DNA of 64,000 nucleotides from Inonotus obliquus. Its lineage: Eukaryota > Basidiomycota > Agaricomycetes > Hymenochaetales > Hymenochaetaceae. Every line of letters begins with the position of its first letter. Position 1 is the first letter of the stretch. The notes below the pieces were generated by a model, which saw only the letters and a list, made by a program, of their open reading frames with translations, did no database searches and had not been told where the DNA came from. Positions 13,629 to 24,838 of this stretch are shown here, one piece after another. Position numbers and translations under genes: made by a program. The stretch covers positions 992,001 to 1,056,000 of the forward strand of contig JAJHTX010000012.1 of the NCBI GenBank assembly GCA_032164295.1. Direction: 5' to 3'.

Positions 13629-16600
13629 ATGTTCCCCACCACAATCTCGCTACTGTTGCTCTTCTCCGCTCGGCTTTCTTCCGGACACATACCTCGAGCG
13701 ATAAATAGCAAAAACAGTGGCCGAAGCAACACAAAGATAAATATATCCGACCCAGTGTCACTGGTCAATGTTTTCGTGGGGGTTACGGAAGGAGGAAATG
13801 TATTCCCTGGCGCCACTGTGCCGCACGGCATGATAAAGGTTGGAATGGACACTGGTACGTCGATATTATTATCCGCGCGGTCAACCATGAGAGGAGACCT
13901 TTAAGTTGTGCTTGAAAAGATTCTCCAGTAAGTGATGTTCGCAAAGAAGCGTGAGAAGAGCTGACATAGCTTGCTGGTTGCAGAGAAACGTAAGTGTATT
14001 ACGTAATAGACTTCAAATCTCTCAATAACACAACAAACCATAGCAAGCAGGGTATGATGCGGACCCGACATTCAATGCTACAGGATTCTCTCAATTACAC
14101 GATAGCGGTACAGGCGGAGTGCGCACCTTCCTTGCTCTGGCTCATTCATTGTCTTACCTGAGTTCTCCTAGGGTATCCCTCTCTCAAATTTCAAGCTCTG
14201 GCCATTTGCTTCCTGCAATACCACCTTCGAAAGCTGCCAGACATCAATTAATGGAAGGAAAGCACAAAGGAAGACTCTAGAGGACGGTATGGTCTCCTCG
14301 GTGCTGTATCAGCATTGTGCTTGATTAGGGAGCAGGCTCGCCAGATGACTTTGGGGTTCCGGGATATTTCTCCTCGAATCTTGTGCGTCTCGTACACGAT
14401 CGTATTTTTGGAATATTATTCTCACGAGAAGTAGTCCACTGGAGTCCGTGTTGAGCTTACATCCACCAGAAGAGCAGCTCTCCATCGTTATACGTTCCCT
14501 TCGGATTCAACAGAGCCCCGCATCGTCATCGACATAACGAACGATGGTCAACAAAGCTCAACTAATCCATTCATGAATATCGATCCAAATACGGGGCGCA
14601 TCATTGGTAGCACTCACCTCCTAACAGTGTCTATGCATTATAGCTCACCTTTATGTAGGTGGCGCGGAGTTTGCTGCCTCCTTCGGCCCGGGACGATACA
14701 CTGCATTTGCTTGTTTCGACTTTCGAGGAGATGGGTACAACTTCACAGGTCCGACCGAGTATGGGAGTTGGCTTGGTAATTTCCCGGTTCGATTTGCAAC
14801 AAATCTTCAACAGGTCTACTTCGGTTCGTCGGTTAAAATTAGTCCTGGTGAAGACTCATCCGCTTTCCAGGATTCATTTCCGAACTTGGTGCCCTGCTCA
14901 CATTCCCTTCTAACCCATCTCCCGGTTCTACTACGACTATACTCGCGCGTGTTGGTGTCTCTTTCATTTCAACGGATCAAGCATGCGCAAACGCCGAATC
15001 CGAGATTCCAAGCTTCGATTTCGACGGGACTGTCGCTACTAGCCAGGCTCAATGGCGTGACATACTGAGTAGAGTTCAGGTCAGCACTGACAACGTTGAT
15101 GACGAAACCATCGAGCTTTTGTACTCCTCTGTGAGTTTGGCTTGCCCATATTCGACGTGAACACGTCACCCTGACTCTACCCGCAGTTATATAGGACTCA
15201 TATTTCACCAGCAGACTGTGAGAATTACAATCACACGCATCACGTATTTGGCTCATTTCGTTATCTTAGATACCGACGAAAATCCAAACTGGAACTCCAC
15301 GGAGCCATATTTCGACTCGCTGTACTGTAACGTGCGCCAATCTCGTTTTCTATGTTTCATCGTCTAACTTTTACTCAGTGGGACACCTTTCGCACCCTTT
15401 ATCCTTTGTTTTCGCTCCATGATCCAGAGACATTTGCTCGGATAGTGAGAGGTCTTATAAACATCCAACAGCATGAGGGTACGCCTGCTTAAGGCATGGT
15501 AGCGAATTCTATCTGACTTGACGATTAGGATGGCTCCCTGAATGTCGAGGTGCTACTGTGCAGCATTTCATGCAAGGAGGAAGCAGTAAGTCCCCCCTCA
15601 CATTAGGGCGCATGTACATATTCGTACCGTTCCCTTCCAGATGCCGATCCAATACTTGGAGAGTTCTTCGTGAAGTAAGCGCCACGCGGCCTCATGCTTG
15701 TGGTAAGCCGACTTGTTGCTTCCAGGTTCCACGATTTCTCCGACTCCTTGAACGTTTCGGCAACGGACTTGTACGCTGCTTTGCTTGCCGATGCCGAAGA
15801 CCAGCCACCAAACTGGAATCTGCAGGGCCGACAGGCCGACATCTGGAAAACTCTGGGTACGTGTTCCAGTTTCAAAACTTATGGTCAATTTCTTGCTCAA
15901 CAATACAACCAGGATATATACCTGGTGATGTTTTTGAACCGAGCGGTACGAACACGAAGCAAGTGTCAAGGACACTCGAGGTTGGCTGCCTTTCTTGATT
16001 AAACGTATTCTAAATCTCAGATCAGATCAAATAGCATGCCTTTGGGGACTTTGCTATTTCACAAGTTGCCCTACTCCGTGGATTGGCGGATGACGCCGTA
16101 AAGGTTTGAGTCCCGTCAACATCATGATCTTGCAGTATCCGACAGAGCATTTTTCTACAGTATAAGAATCGCTCAGGGAATTTTGTCAATGTCTGGAATC
16201 CAGAGACTACGGTCCCTAGTGGACCCAACTTCGTGAAGGGCATGATGCAGGTACCTAGTTCTTATGTCGCATCTTCCTCTTACAGACGCGGTCATAGCCT
16301 CGCTTCGCCAACGGAACGTTTAACCATACAGACCCACGACATTGTAGCGTCAACGATCCGCTGCAGTCAACGTGTTTCCTAAACGCAGCAAATCGCGATG
16401 GATTCTATGAGTCATCTCCTATAGTGGTGAGAATGTCCCACTCGTGAAAACATGGGTGTTGAGCTGATTCTTGCAAAGTATTCACAGGTCGGGCTAGTAG
16501 TGACTATGTCTTGACCTCTCTAAACGATTAACAGTATGCTCCTCACGATACTGCGCGGCTCATTGAATTGCAAGGAGGCGTCGAGAACTTCGTTTCACGT

Positions 16601-17322
16601 CTTGATTTTATTTTTGACGAGGTGACGTTTTTCCAGTCTCGTGCATTGGTGACATACTTGAGCGACCTATAGGACTACTTTGATCCCACGAATGAGCCTT
16701 CCCAGCAAATCCCTTTTATGTACCACTACGCAGGCATGCCTGGACGAAGTACGCAAAGATCGCGTCAGGTCCTTGCTTCAAACTTCAATACATCTGTGAA
16801 TGGCTTGCCAGGGAATGATGGTAAATAAATACTGACTCTGTTGAAAGCTACGTGACCTTACCTGATGTTACCGTGATGTTAGACTCCGGAGCTATGGCGA
16901 GTTATGTAGTGTTCTATCTTGCCGGGCTCTATCCGGTTCCAGCGACACGACAGCTCCTTCTGTCTTCTCCATTCTTCCCACAAATTTCGTTCTTCAACCC
17001 ACTTTTCAATTCGACAACAACAATTATTGCGAACGGATTCCAAGGAAATCCGCCTGATGGAACGAACGGTAAGATTTATGTCCAGGTTCGTACAAATACT
17101 TTTTACGTTCGAGTTTCCGTGCATGTTAACTGACGGCGCAACATGCAGAGCGTAAAAGTTAACGGTCAGATATACAAGTCCAACTGCTACTTGGACTGGG
17201 ATGTTTTCAGAAACGGGTCGACTATCGAACTGCAGCTGACAGATGATAATGATGTTACATGTGGAGAAGGACCGGATGCTCTTCCGCCCTCGTTATCCAC
17301 TGGCGGATTTGCAACCGGATAA
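13629..17322 (+). CDS. Secreted glycoside hydrolase family 92 alpha-1,2-mannosidase
   Basis: An exo-acting, Ca-dependent alpha-mannosidase that trims mannoproteins or N-glycans. The start gives a signal peptide (MFPTTISLLLLFSARLSSGH). About 20 short exons join in frame. Landmarks in order are VNVFVGVTEGGNVFPGATVPHGMIK, QAGYDADPTFNATGFSQLHD, LSNFKLWPF, GVRVELTSTRRAALHRYTFP, FISELGALLTFPSNP, LYCNWDTFRTLYPLFSLHDP and GWLPECRGATVQHFMQGGS. Then follow RQADIWKTLG, GDFAISQVA, NRSGNFVNVWNPE, MYAPHDTA-type YAPHDTARLIELQGG, the active-site stretch NEPSQQIPFMYHYAG, GNDDSGAMASY, and the C-terminal Ig-like sheet region ending GGFATG. Most introns are about 50-60 nt. No frame break was found, which is notable because no single exon is long. 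Confidence 0.9.
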
Positions 17323-17513
17323 ATCATTAGGCAGAAATTATACATCATAGTTGAACGAGATCCACTCACTTGTATTTCGACGAGGTGTAGCAATACAGTA
17401 AATCAATCATGATGTCGCTTACTTGTTTCCGATTGTTTACCCCACGTGATGCCCATGTCATCGCGTTCGGTAAAGTTGAATTTTGGACAAAGTTGTAGCT
17501 GCTGCCATTCACT

Positions 17514-18043
17514 ATGATCAGCCTCAAGGGCACACTCAACGTATGTATCTCTCCCTTTCTTCACTTCTCAACCTCTTCCTCACTTCTATCAAGGTTATAG
17601 ACAACTCCGGAGCTCTCCTCGTCGAATGTGTGAACGTCCTCAAGCACAAGGTGAACCACGGCTCGGGCGGTGTCGGCGACGAAATCGTCTGTGTCGTCAA
17701 ACGCGCTCGTGCCATCCCCACAGCTGCGCTCCTCTCATCCACCGCCGTAAAAGTTCGAAAAGGAGATGTCCGCCGCGCTTTGATTGTCCGCACCAAGAAA
17801 CCTTATCCGAGAGCTGACGGACGTATTGTCAAATTCGATGATAATGCCTGTGTGCTGCTGAATAATAAAAAGGAGATGCTTGGGACGCGTATTGGGGGAC
17901 CCGTTAGTGCGGAGCTGAGGACTAGAGGATGGGGGAAGGTGTTGAGTCTGGCACCGAAGGTATGGAAGCAAACTGTACATAGAAAAGAGGATGTGCTGAT
18001 CGGTAGGATGTCCAGGTTTTATGATGGTCCTCTCCATCCATAG
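17514..18043 (+). CDS. Mitochondrial large-subunit ribosomal protein uL14m
   Basis: Two exons, 17514-17540 (MISLKGTLN) and 17594-18043, joined at a phase-0 GT-AG intron to [16 protein letters not shown]. Total 158 aa. The bacterial-type L14 signature is clear: [40 protein letters not shown] and [29 protein letters not shown]. It differs from cytosolic uL14 (eukaryotic L23) and fits the organellar form. The start at 17514 places the conserved first strand next to the Met; an in-frame upstream ATG at 17483 would add an unlike sequence. The basic C-terminal tail after [10 protein letters not shown] is longer than in bacteria, as in other fungal mitochondrial forms. Confidence 0.88.
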
Positions 18044-18461
18044 ACAACTTGTGTCGGCTGTGTCGTTCGAGCTCGGAGTTACTACAATATCAGAGACTTG
18101 TGATTACGAGCAAATGATCCATCGCCCATTTTTTCTTCGCGTTTGTACTCATGGTTCCCGGTGCGTGCACTCGTTGAGTACAGCTGGATCCATAAATCTT
18201 TGCACTCTGCCAACTTTTGTTAACCCTTGGAAACGAGTCACCCTGGAGTTCCTGTCTCTATTCTCCCTGAAAAATTGATTCATGACTGAGTGGGGAGTAA
18301 AATCCATTATATCTACATAAATGCTGCGAATGCTAGTATGCCAGAAAACAAAAGAGCAAATATAGTAAGCTGTACGAAACGGAGTATGGGATACTTTTGC
18401 CTTGTACGATGTCGACCATCGACCATAGAAGCGAATTCATGCTCTGGAACATAGCATCAAC
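18044..18461. other. Convergent 3' spacer between uL14m and HSP60
   Basis: A 418-bp spacer holding two 3' untranslated regions. I see no other feature. Confidence 0.5.
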
Positions 18462-20439
18462 TTAGAAACCACCCATACCGCCCATGCCGCCCATGCCGCC
18501 CATACCACCCATACCACCCACAGGTTTCTCTTTCTCTTCTGCCTCAACAACGCAAGCTTCGCTTGTCGTCAACAAGCTCGCGACACCAGCAGCATCAACA
18601 AGCGCCGTCCGCACGACCTTCAGCGGATCAACGATACCGGCCTTAATCATGTCCACGTATTGTCCCTTGCTCGCGTCGTAGCCCTGTGCAAATTGCTCTG
18701 GTAAACCATGCTTTGAGACAAGCGTGCCAACAATAACCGAAGCCTCTTCCCCCGCGTTCGTAAGGATAGTACGAGCAGGCTGGCTCAAAGCACGACGGAT
18801 GATCGAGACGCCAAGTTCCTGGTCGAAGTTTACCGTATGAATGGGCTCGCCAGTATGCAGCGCGCTATTGCCGGTTCCGTTACTGACCGTCGGGAGTGAC
18901 AGTGAAGCTTTGAGGAGAGCAACACCACCGCCGGGCAAAATGCCCTCCTCAACGGCTGCACGAGTAGCATTGAGGGCATCATCGTAGCGGTCCTTCTTCT
19001 CGCCGACCTCAACCTCGCTGGAACCTCCAACCTTGATGACCGCAACACCACCCGAGAGTTTTGCTAGGCGCTCCTGGAGCTTTGTCTTGTCATACTCGCT
19101 CGTAGTTGGGTCATTGAGGGCAGCACGAATCTGCTCGCAACGCGCCTGAATCGCGTCCTTCGATCCCTCTCCATTGAGGAAGATCGTATCTTCCTTCGTG
19201 ATTGTGATGGATCCAGTAGATCCAAGCAAATCTGGAGTTGCCCGCTCGAGTTTGATGTCAAGCTCATCCGTGAAGACAGTACCACCAGTTAAGATTGCAA
19301 GGTCGCCAAGAATGCTCTTGCGGTTGTCGCCAAATCCAGGCGCTTTAACTGCGCAAACCTGAAGCTGACCGCGGAGCTTGTTAAGTATGCATGCCGCGAG
19401 CGCCTCTCCATCTACGTCTTCGGCAACAATAAGCAGTGGGCGCCGTGCCTGAGCTGCAGCCTCCAGAGAAGGGAGAATATCCTGAAGAAGTGAAATCTTC
19501 TTCTCGGATAGAAGAACGAGGGGTTTCTCGAGTTCGGCCTTCTGAGTCTTGACGTCGGTGATGAAGTACGGCGATATGTATCCACGGTCAAATCGCATGC
19601 CCTCGGTAATTTCAATCTCGTCCTCGATTGTTCGCCCTTCCTTCACGGTGATAACACCTTCTTTGCCTACCTTCTCCATGGCTGTTGCGATGAGGTTACC
19701 GACGTGAGTATCGCCATTCGCGGAGATAGTCGCAACCTGCGCGATCTCCTCTGTGGTCGTGACAGCTTTAGCGTGTTTCGACAAGAAATCCACGACACGG
19801 TCGACAGCGGCCTGTGCGCCCCGACGGAGATCCATTGGATTGCAGCCAGCAGCTACGTTTTTAACACCCTCAGCGTAGATTGCTCGGGCAAGGACTGTCG
19901 CGGTTGTCGTTCCATCACCCGCGATCTCATTCGTCTTCTGTGCTACGTCCTGTACGAGCCTGAGCGGGCGCGAGAAAACAGTGAAGAGTTTCATCATTTA
20001 ATGAAGCAAATGTAATGACAAAAGGTGGACATACCTCGCACCAAGATTCTCAAATTTGTCCTTGAGAGAAATCGACTTTGCGACTGTGACACCATCTAAA
20101 AGATATACAATAAATCAGGGTCCTTACACAAAAAATGCGAACATGCTTTTACCTTTGGTAATCTTAGGACCCCCAAAAGACTGCTCGATGATGACATTGC
20201 GACCTAGAAAGGTTAACATAGTTAAACAAAGGACAACCCTTCGACTGGTAAGAGAGTATACCCTTTGGACCGAGGGTAACGCTGACCGCCTTTGCGAGGA
20301 TGTCCACACCGGCCAGGATGGAAGCTCTACCATCGTTGGAAAACTTGATCTCCTTGTGAGCGCCGCGAGCCAATACTGGCTTTGAAGCATTGACAGTGAG
20401 ACGAGCTACGGAGGAGGAGCTGGAACCAAGGCGGTGCAT
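18462..20439 (-). CDS. hsp60: Mitochondrial chaperonin HSP60 (Cpn60, group I)
   Basis: The double-ring chaperonin that folds imported mitochondrial proteins. Four exons: 20439-20262, 20203-20153, 20095-20035 and 19959-18462. They total 1788 nt and encode 595 aa. Residues 1 to about 27 are a Ser/Arg-rich presequence ([14 protein letters not shown]...ARGAHKEI). Then come the equatorial-domain ATP motifs [24 protein letters not shown] and [13 protein letters not shown], the apical-domain stretch [17 protein letters not shown] and the chaperonin signature [12 protein letters not shown]. The tail consists of GGM repeats ending in GGF. An in-frame Met at 19997 would remove the presequence and the first ATP motif, so the upstream start is preferred. 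A heat-shock element lies 116 nt upstream. Confidence 0.97.
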
Positions 20440-20554
20440 TGTAGCTATGAGAGGAGGGGACGAATTGGAACCAAGAGGAGATGGAAGACGAACGAAGAGA
20501 AAGAAAAAGTAGAGAAAAACACGTCATAAAATAGGAAGGATTATGTAATTCATA

Positions 20555-20567
20555 GAAACTTCAAGAA
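20555..20567 (-). promoter_or_regulatory. Heat-shock element upstream of HSP60
   Basis: The 13-nt site GAAACTTCAAGAA is three perfect alternating 5-bp HSF1 units (GAA-nn-TTC-nn-GAA). It lies 116 nt upstream of the HSP60 start codon. Three contiguous inverted units are the classical minimum for trimeric HSF binding. HSP60 genes are standard HSF targets in fungi. Confidence 0.75.
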
Positions 20568-22471
20568 CAGAATGCTTACTGATACAGGAAAATAAAGGTC
20601 CTTTAAACAGTACCATTCCTTTGAACACCACAATTCTTCACTTTTCATCTCATAAGAGTGCATGTATTTAAGGATAGTATGTATCAGTGAGTCTGCAAAT
20701 TTACAAGAAATTTGAGCAAGCTGTTGAGTCTAGACAAATTACACAGTGCTGATATTTGGTGAAATTCACAGAGTTGAGTCGAAACCAATTCCTCCTTCAA
20801 TTTTTAATTGTATAGATAACTTGATAATCTAAAAGTATGCTACATATTCTACTTTCAAGAACTCCAAGTCTCAGAGAGAAACTGCTGCTCGATCAATTAA
20901 TATCGTAAAAAAGTCTCAAGAGAGTGATAGTCAAAATGATCGGCGTGCTGACAAATAGGCAACTCATTACAACTGGAGCATAATTGATATTAGCGTGACA
21001 TTACGTCACAAGGTGTTCAAAGTGGTACCTGGCACGGCCTATGTAATTTCCGTGACATTCCCACGGTCCCTTCCATGGCTAAGCGGCGATCGACACGGAT
21101 TCACCTGTTCCACTTTTTGTTTTGAGATTCAAGGGCCTGTCCTCCCTTCCACAACTTTACAAAAAATCTGAAAAAATGTCCAAAAATTATTTTTCGACAC
21201 TCTGAACAAGGTGGTAAGAAAAATTACAAAAAATGTCCAACAGATTCCAAGATACGGCGATTTTTGATACATATATAAATAACTAAGACACTTCCTAAGA
21301 ATTTTTTTTTAACAAAATCTTTATTTTTCATTAAGATTTATATATCTGAAAGAAATATGACAAGAAAGCCTGAATTCATTGAGCTAGGAAGCATATATGT
21401 TGCTGTGTCTACTGTATATGTTAATCTCTCCACCAGTATGTTGATTTTTTTCACATATAGTTGACAGAACTACCCTAATACACACATACATCATGTCCAA
21501 GCAGTTTTAAAGGAGTTTTATAAGTGTTTTCAGAGGAAGATATGGTCGTGCAAAAAAGCCAAAATAAGATCATGTGATACATAAGTGAAAACAGTTATGT
21601 ATATTCTGCCTGAATATCACCTACAATCGATTCAGATTTGGTATATTTCACATTAGATAGTTATTCCAAGCCTTTTCATGTTGAAAGGAAGGGACAAATA
21701 ACTCAAATTATGTGGAACTACATATTCAAGGGATTTAGTGGGGGACCGGAAAGTGGGACATGAAGATCGATGCGAGTTACTATAAATGGAAAGTATATGA
21801 AACTCCGCCTGGGAAAAAGTGTCACAGATTTTTTATAGGCCGTGCCAGGCACCACCTTTCCTTCAACCACCACCATCGAGTGTGGAAAACTCCCTCTCCC
21901 TCCCTTCATTCTGTCCGCCTCGCCAGTGTAGTTCTGGGGAGTCTGCACTTTATGGTGTCTCCCCTGCAACATCAGATTGTTCAGCTTTATGCTGTCTCCT
22001 GCTTGCCGTGGGGTTAATCTCTTTTATGTGCAACGTAAGTCGTGCTCGCCTCCCTCCTCGGGCGAACTGGTGAAACCCAGTCTAAAAACTATACTTCATC
22101 CTACCCCCTAGCAGGGGTCCATTCTCACCACCCTTGTTCGCGCACTGTAGACTGTCCTGGTGGCTTCGGGGCTGGGTTAGTTGCTGTAATGGCGCACCGC
22201 AGTTGCGTGCTAGGGCATCCGATTCTTCCCTCCGGACTGGAGATAAGGAGTGGTCATGTGGATAAGGAGGATATATCCATGTAAGTCGGGGAGCGACGGA
22301 CAGCGGTGGTGCAGGGCCACAAGGTCTTGAGCCTGTAACGGGCTTCTACGGGGGCCGGGAAGGCCTTCCTATGACGACACCATTACGAGTAGGGCCGTAA
22401 AGCAGGAGGGCTCGAGGACGGTTGTCATGCCGGTAACCAGGCCGGATGCCATCAGATATGGCCAACCTATT
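20568..22471. other. AT-rich gene-poor region
   Basis: AT-rich DNA without a supported gene. It contains the inverted-repeat element described at 21021-21861. Between about 22.0 and 22.47 kb GC content rises, but the frames there have no recognisable domain. Confidence 0.55.
21021..21861. mobile_element. Candidate MITE-like element with about 42-bp imperfect terminal inverted repeats
   Basis: The left end reads AGTGGTACCTGGCACGGCC and the reverse complement of the right end reads GGTGGTGCCTGGCACGGCC. The match continues through a TAT and GTGACA block. The inside is AT-rich and non-coding. TTCAA occurs just outside each end (21016-21020 and 21862-21866) and could be a target duplication. No transposase is present, so any movement would need one in trans. 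A degenerate inverted repeat without a transposition origin remains possible. Confidence 0.5.
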
Positions 22472-23540
22472 CGCTGAATGTGCGAGAACGCGGCCGGTAT
22501 TAGAAATACCGGATGAGGGGGGTACGATTTAGATGCGTTGGGAGGGCCGGTACGTGGCGGTACTAAGTCGTACAGTCACAGACAAGTCATCAAGAGAGAA
22601 TAGTAGGGCCTGGCTGGATTGATGAGTACAGGAGACTATAGGTGACCGCTCAAGAGGAGAGGTATCAGGAGACGATCAATACCGAGACGAATCCGTCGAT
22701 ACCGAGTCGTCTGGTGTCCGGTATTACGGTAGAGAGAACGAAGCAGTAGAGAAGGCGAGCTGAGGAGGTGTTTCTGATGGGACTGGTCGTGAGACGAGAG
22801 ACGAGGGCGACGAAGACGAGAACGACGACTACCGGTATCGATACCGGTGACTACGAGACGAGACGAACGAACGGGGACTTGAACGGGATGAGCAAAACCC
22901 GGACCTTCACTCTGGAAGTTCCTCTCAGATTAGCTGGTTCGCTACAGTAGAACATGCAGGCTATAAATACCATAATACCGTAGCCATTCAAGATACCAAA
23001 TGGAGGGTTTTTACAAGTCGAATCGTACCGTAATCCGGTACAAGAAATGGAACATAAAGTCGAATTGAATGTAAAATTACAATCAGGGGAAACATAAGAT
23101 GATGAATGAATAAGAAGTTTTATCAGGGGGTAGCTAAGAATAGGGTGGGACGAGACAAGAACCCAATGAAAACTTACGACGAGTGATACCGAGGTAGGGC
23201 GGCGATACCGACGTCGACCAGCGCTAAATTAAGGACGTGTCTCAAGCTACCGCATGGGCGCTCCTGGCGATGTCCCTGTCGTAGGAGAAGCACGTCATCC
23301 TGATTTACCTTTGTTCCGGTATCATGATCCGTGCGGCGTCAGTCTGGGCGTCTACCGGTCGATCGGACGGCGTGCTCCGATGTTGACGTGTCGGTACAAC
23401 CCAACCTTGGCAATGGGGTACTCTACCGTTCGGTACCAATCAGTACCCTGGGATCGTCCCTGAGCATCGCTCTAGCCCCTCGATATCGACCGGTACGCGT
23501 CGCCTGACTCGACTGGGCATTGCTTGGCTTCCCCTCCGAG
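22472..23540. repeat. Dispersed repeat R1, copy 1 (possible LTR or retroelement fragment)
   Basis: About 1.07 kb closely matching 54308-55392 in the same orientation, starting at TGTGCGAGAACG and ending near CTTCCCCTCCGAG. It has a TATA-like TATAAATA near 22961 and short palindromic modules such as CCGGTATCGATACCGG. The reading frame that is open for 182 codons in copy 2 is broken here by stops. No protein domain is recognised. The TG start and internal TATA are compatible with an LTR, but no partner end was identified. Confidence 0.7.
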
Positions 23541-24480
23541 TCGGATCGATGGCCTTCTCCGAGATCGAAGCAGCATACGGCGGACTTGATTCATTTCCCA
23601 ACCTTCCTCTCGACGTAGATCTCCGAGGGCGTGGTCTCGTCCTAGCACACGTTACGAACTCCGGTACCGGAGCGGACCATCGGTATCAACACCGGTATCG
23701 TCGGTATCGGTGCTTGGCGGTTCGGAAGGGCATACCGTCGGACTTGGAGCTTCAATCATGATCCAACTCTTCGCAGCAACGTATGACAGACCGATTGCTG
23801 CTTTGTGAGCCTTTTCCTCTGGTATGGGCTGTCGAGGGCATAGTATCGACTAGACGTGGACTATTAATCGTCGGTATCAGGATGGGTGGACGGTACGGTA
23901 TCGGTATCATCGGTATCGAAGTCTGGTGGTTCGGTACTGTGATGGAAGACGGGCGTAGGGATTGGTGATTCGGTATTGGCGCAGAAGTGGACCAGTTCTC
24001 AATCGTTCTTAGCCTTGTCGAATCGCAGAAGCCTCGTACTTTGTTGGAACCGCAGGCGTAGATAGGACGGCAGAAGTACCGTGGTCCGAAGAGAAGTAAG
24101 AAGCGGTAGAATCGCAGAAGTATTGTTAATTGGAAGAAGCGGTAGAATCGCAGAATTAAGCCCATATTGATCGTAGCCTCCGGTATTACTCTTTATCGCT
24201 TCGGGTAGGAAAGTACCTGCAGGGAAACTGCACCTTTTGCAGGTGTAACTGAAAGACTTAGAAGTTGCGAGCTGCGACGGGGATCATCTGGACTGGGCCA
24301 TTCTGGGTTTCAGGTTAGGGGGGGGGGGGTCATCCAAGTTGGAGGGGGTTTTTCTTCTGCAATATCCTTTTGTAGATTGTTTTCCTCCTCCCTTTTCCTA
24401 CCATAAGTGCCGGTTGAAATCCCGGTGTATGTACTCTCACTGTATTGTGTATATCACTATGCAATACAACACTGTTAAGG
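23541..24480. other. CGGTA-rich and low-complexity DNA downstream of R1
   Basis: Many CGGTATCGG and CCGGTACCGG half-palindromes occur between 23.65 and 23.96 kb. Near 24.06-24.16 kb there are direct repeats of a gaagcggtagaatcgcag module. A run of 10 or more G lies at about 24320. No gene is supported. Confidence 0.5.
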
Positions 24481-24735
24481 CACCAATATAAAATATCACA
24501 CGTGATGATATTTTAAATTTCGCACGTGGTGATATTTTATATATCGATAAAAATAATAAGAATATCAATATAGATAAGAATATCGATAAGGATATCACAT
24601 GTGATGATATTTTATATATCGATTTGCATTTCAACCCCGCTGATACTTTAAATATCGATACACATTCCAACTCAGCTGATATATTAAATATCAATAAGGA
24701 TATCAAAGGTTATATCAACATTGTTGATATGTTGT
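24480..24735. repeat. Imperfect tandem palindromes with E-box cores
   Basis: AT-rich repeats of an AAAATATCA-CACG-TGATGATATTTT type palindrome. At least three versions occur (near 24490, 24520 and 24595), with central CACGTG, CACGTG and CATGTG, and ATATCGAT spacers. They end about 100 bp upstream of the gene starting at 24839. The CACGTG/CATGTG cores are E-box sites for bHLH proteins, so a regulatory role is possible. Cruciform formation is an alternative reading. Confidence 0.55.
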
Positions 24736-24838
24736 TTTGCCCCCTGTGTCACATTCGGACTGGAGCTAGCCGTCAGTTGCCAGCCTCCCTATCTTCGTCC
24801 GTAAATATCATGGTCTCATTTCTCTCCTCACTCCGACC

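Noticed and set aside
19064..20390. Short frames overlapping HSP60 on both strands
   Set aside because: Shadows of the HSP60 coding exons.
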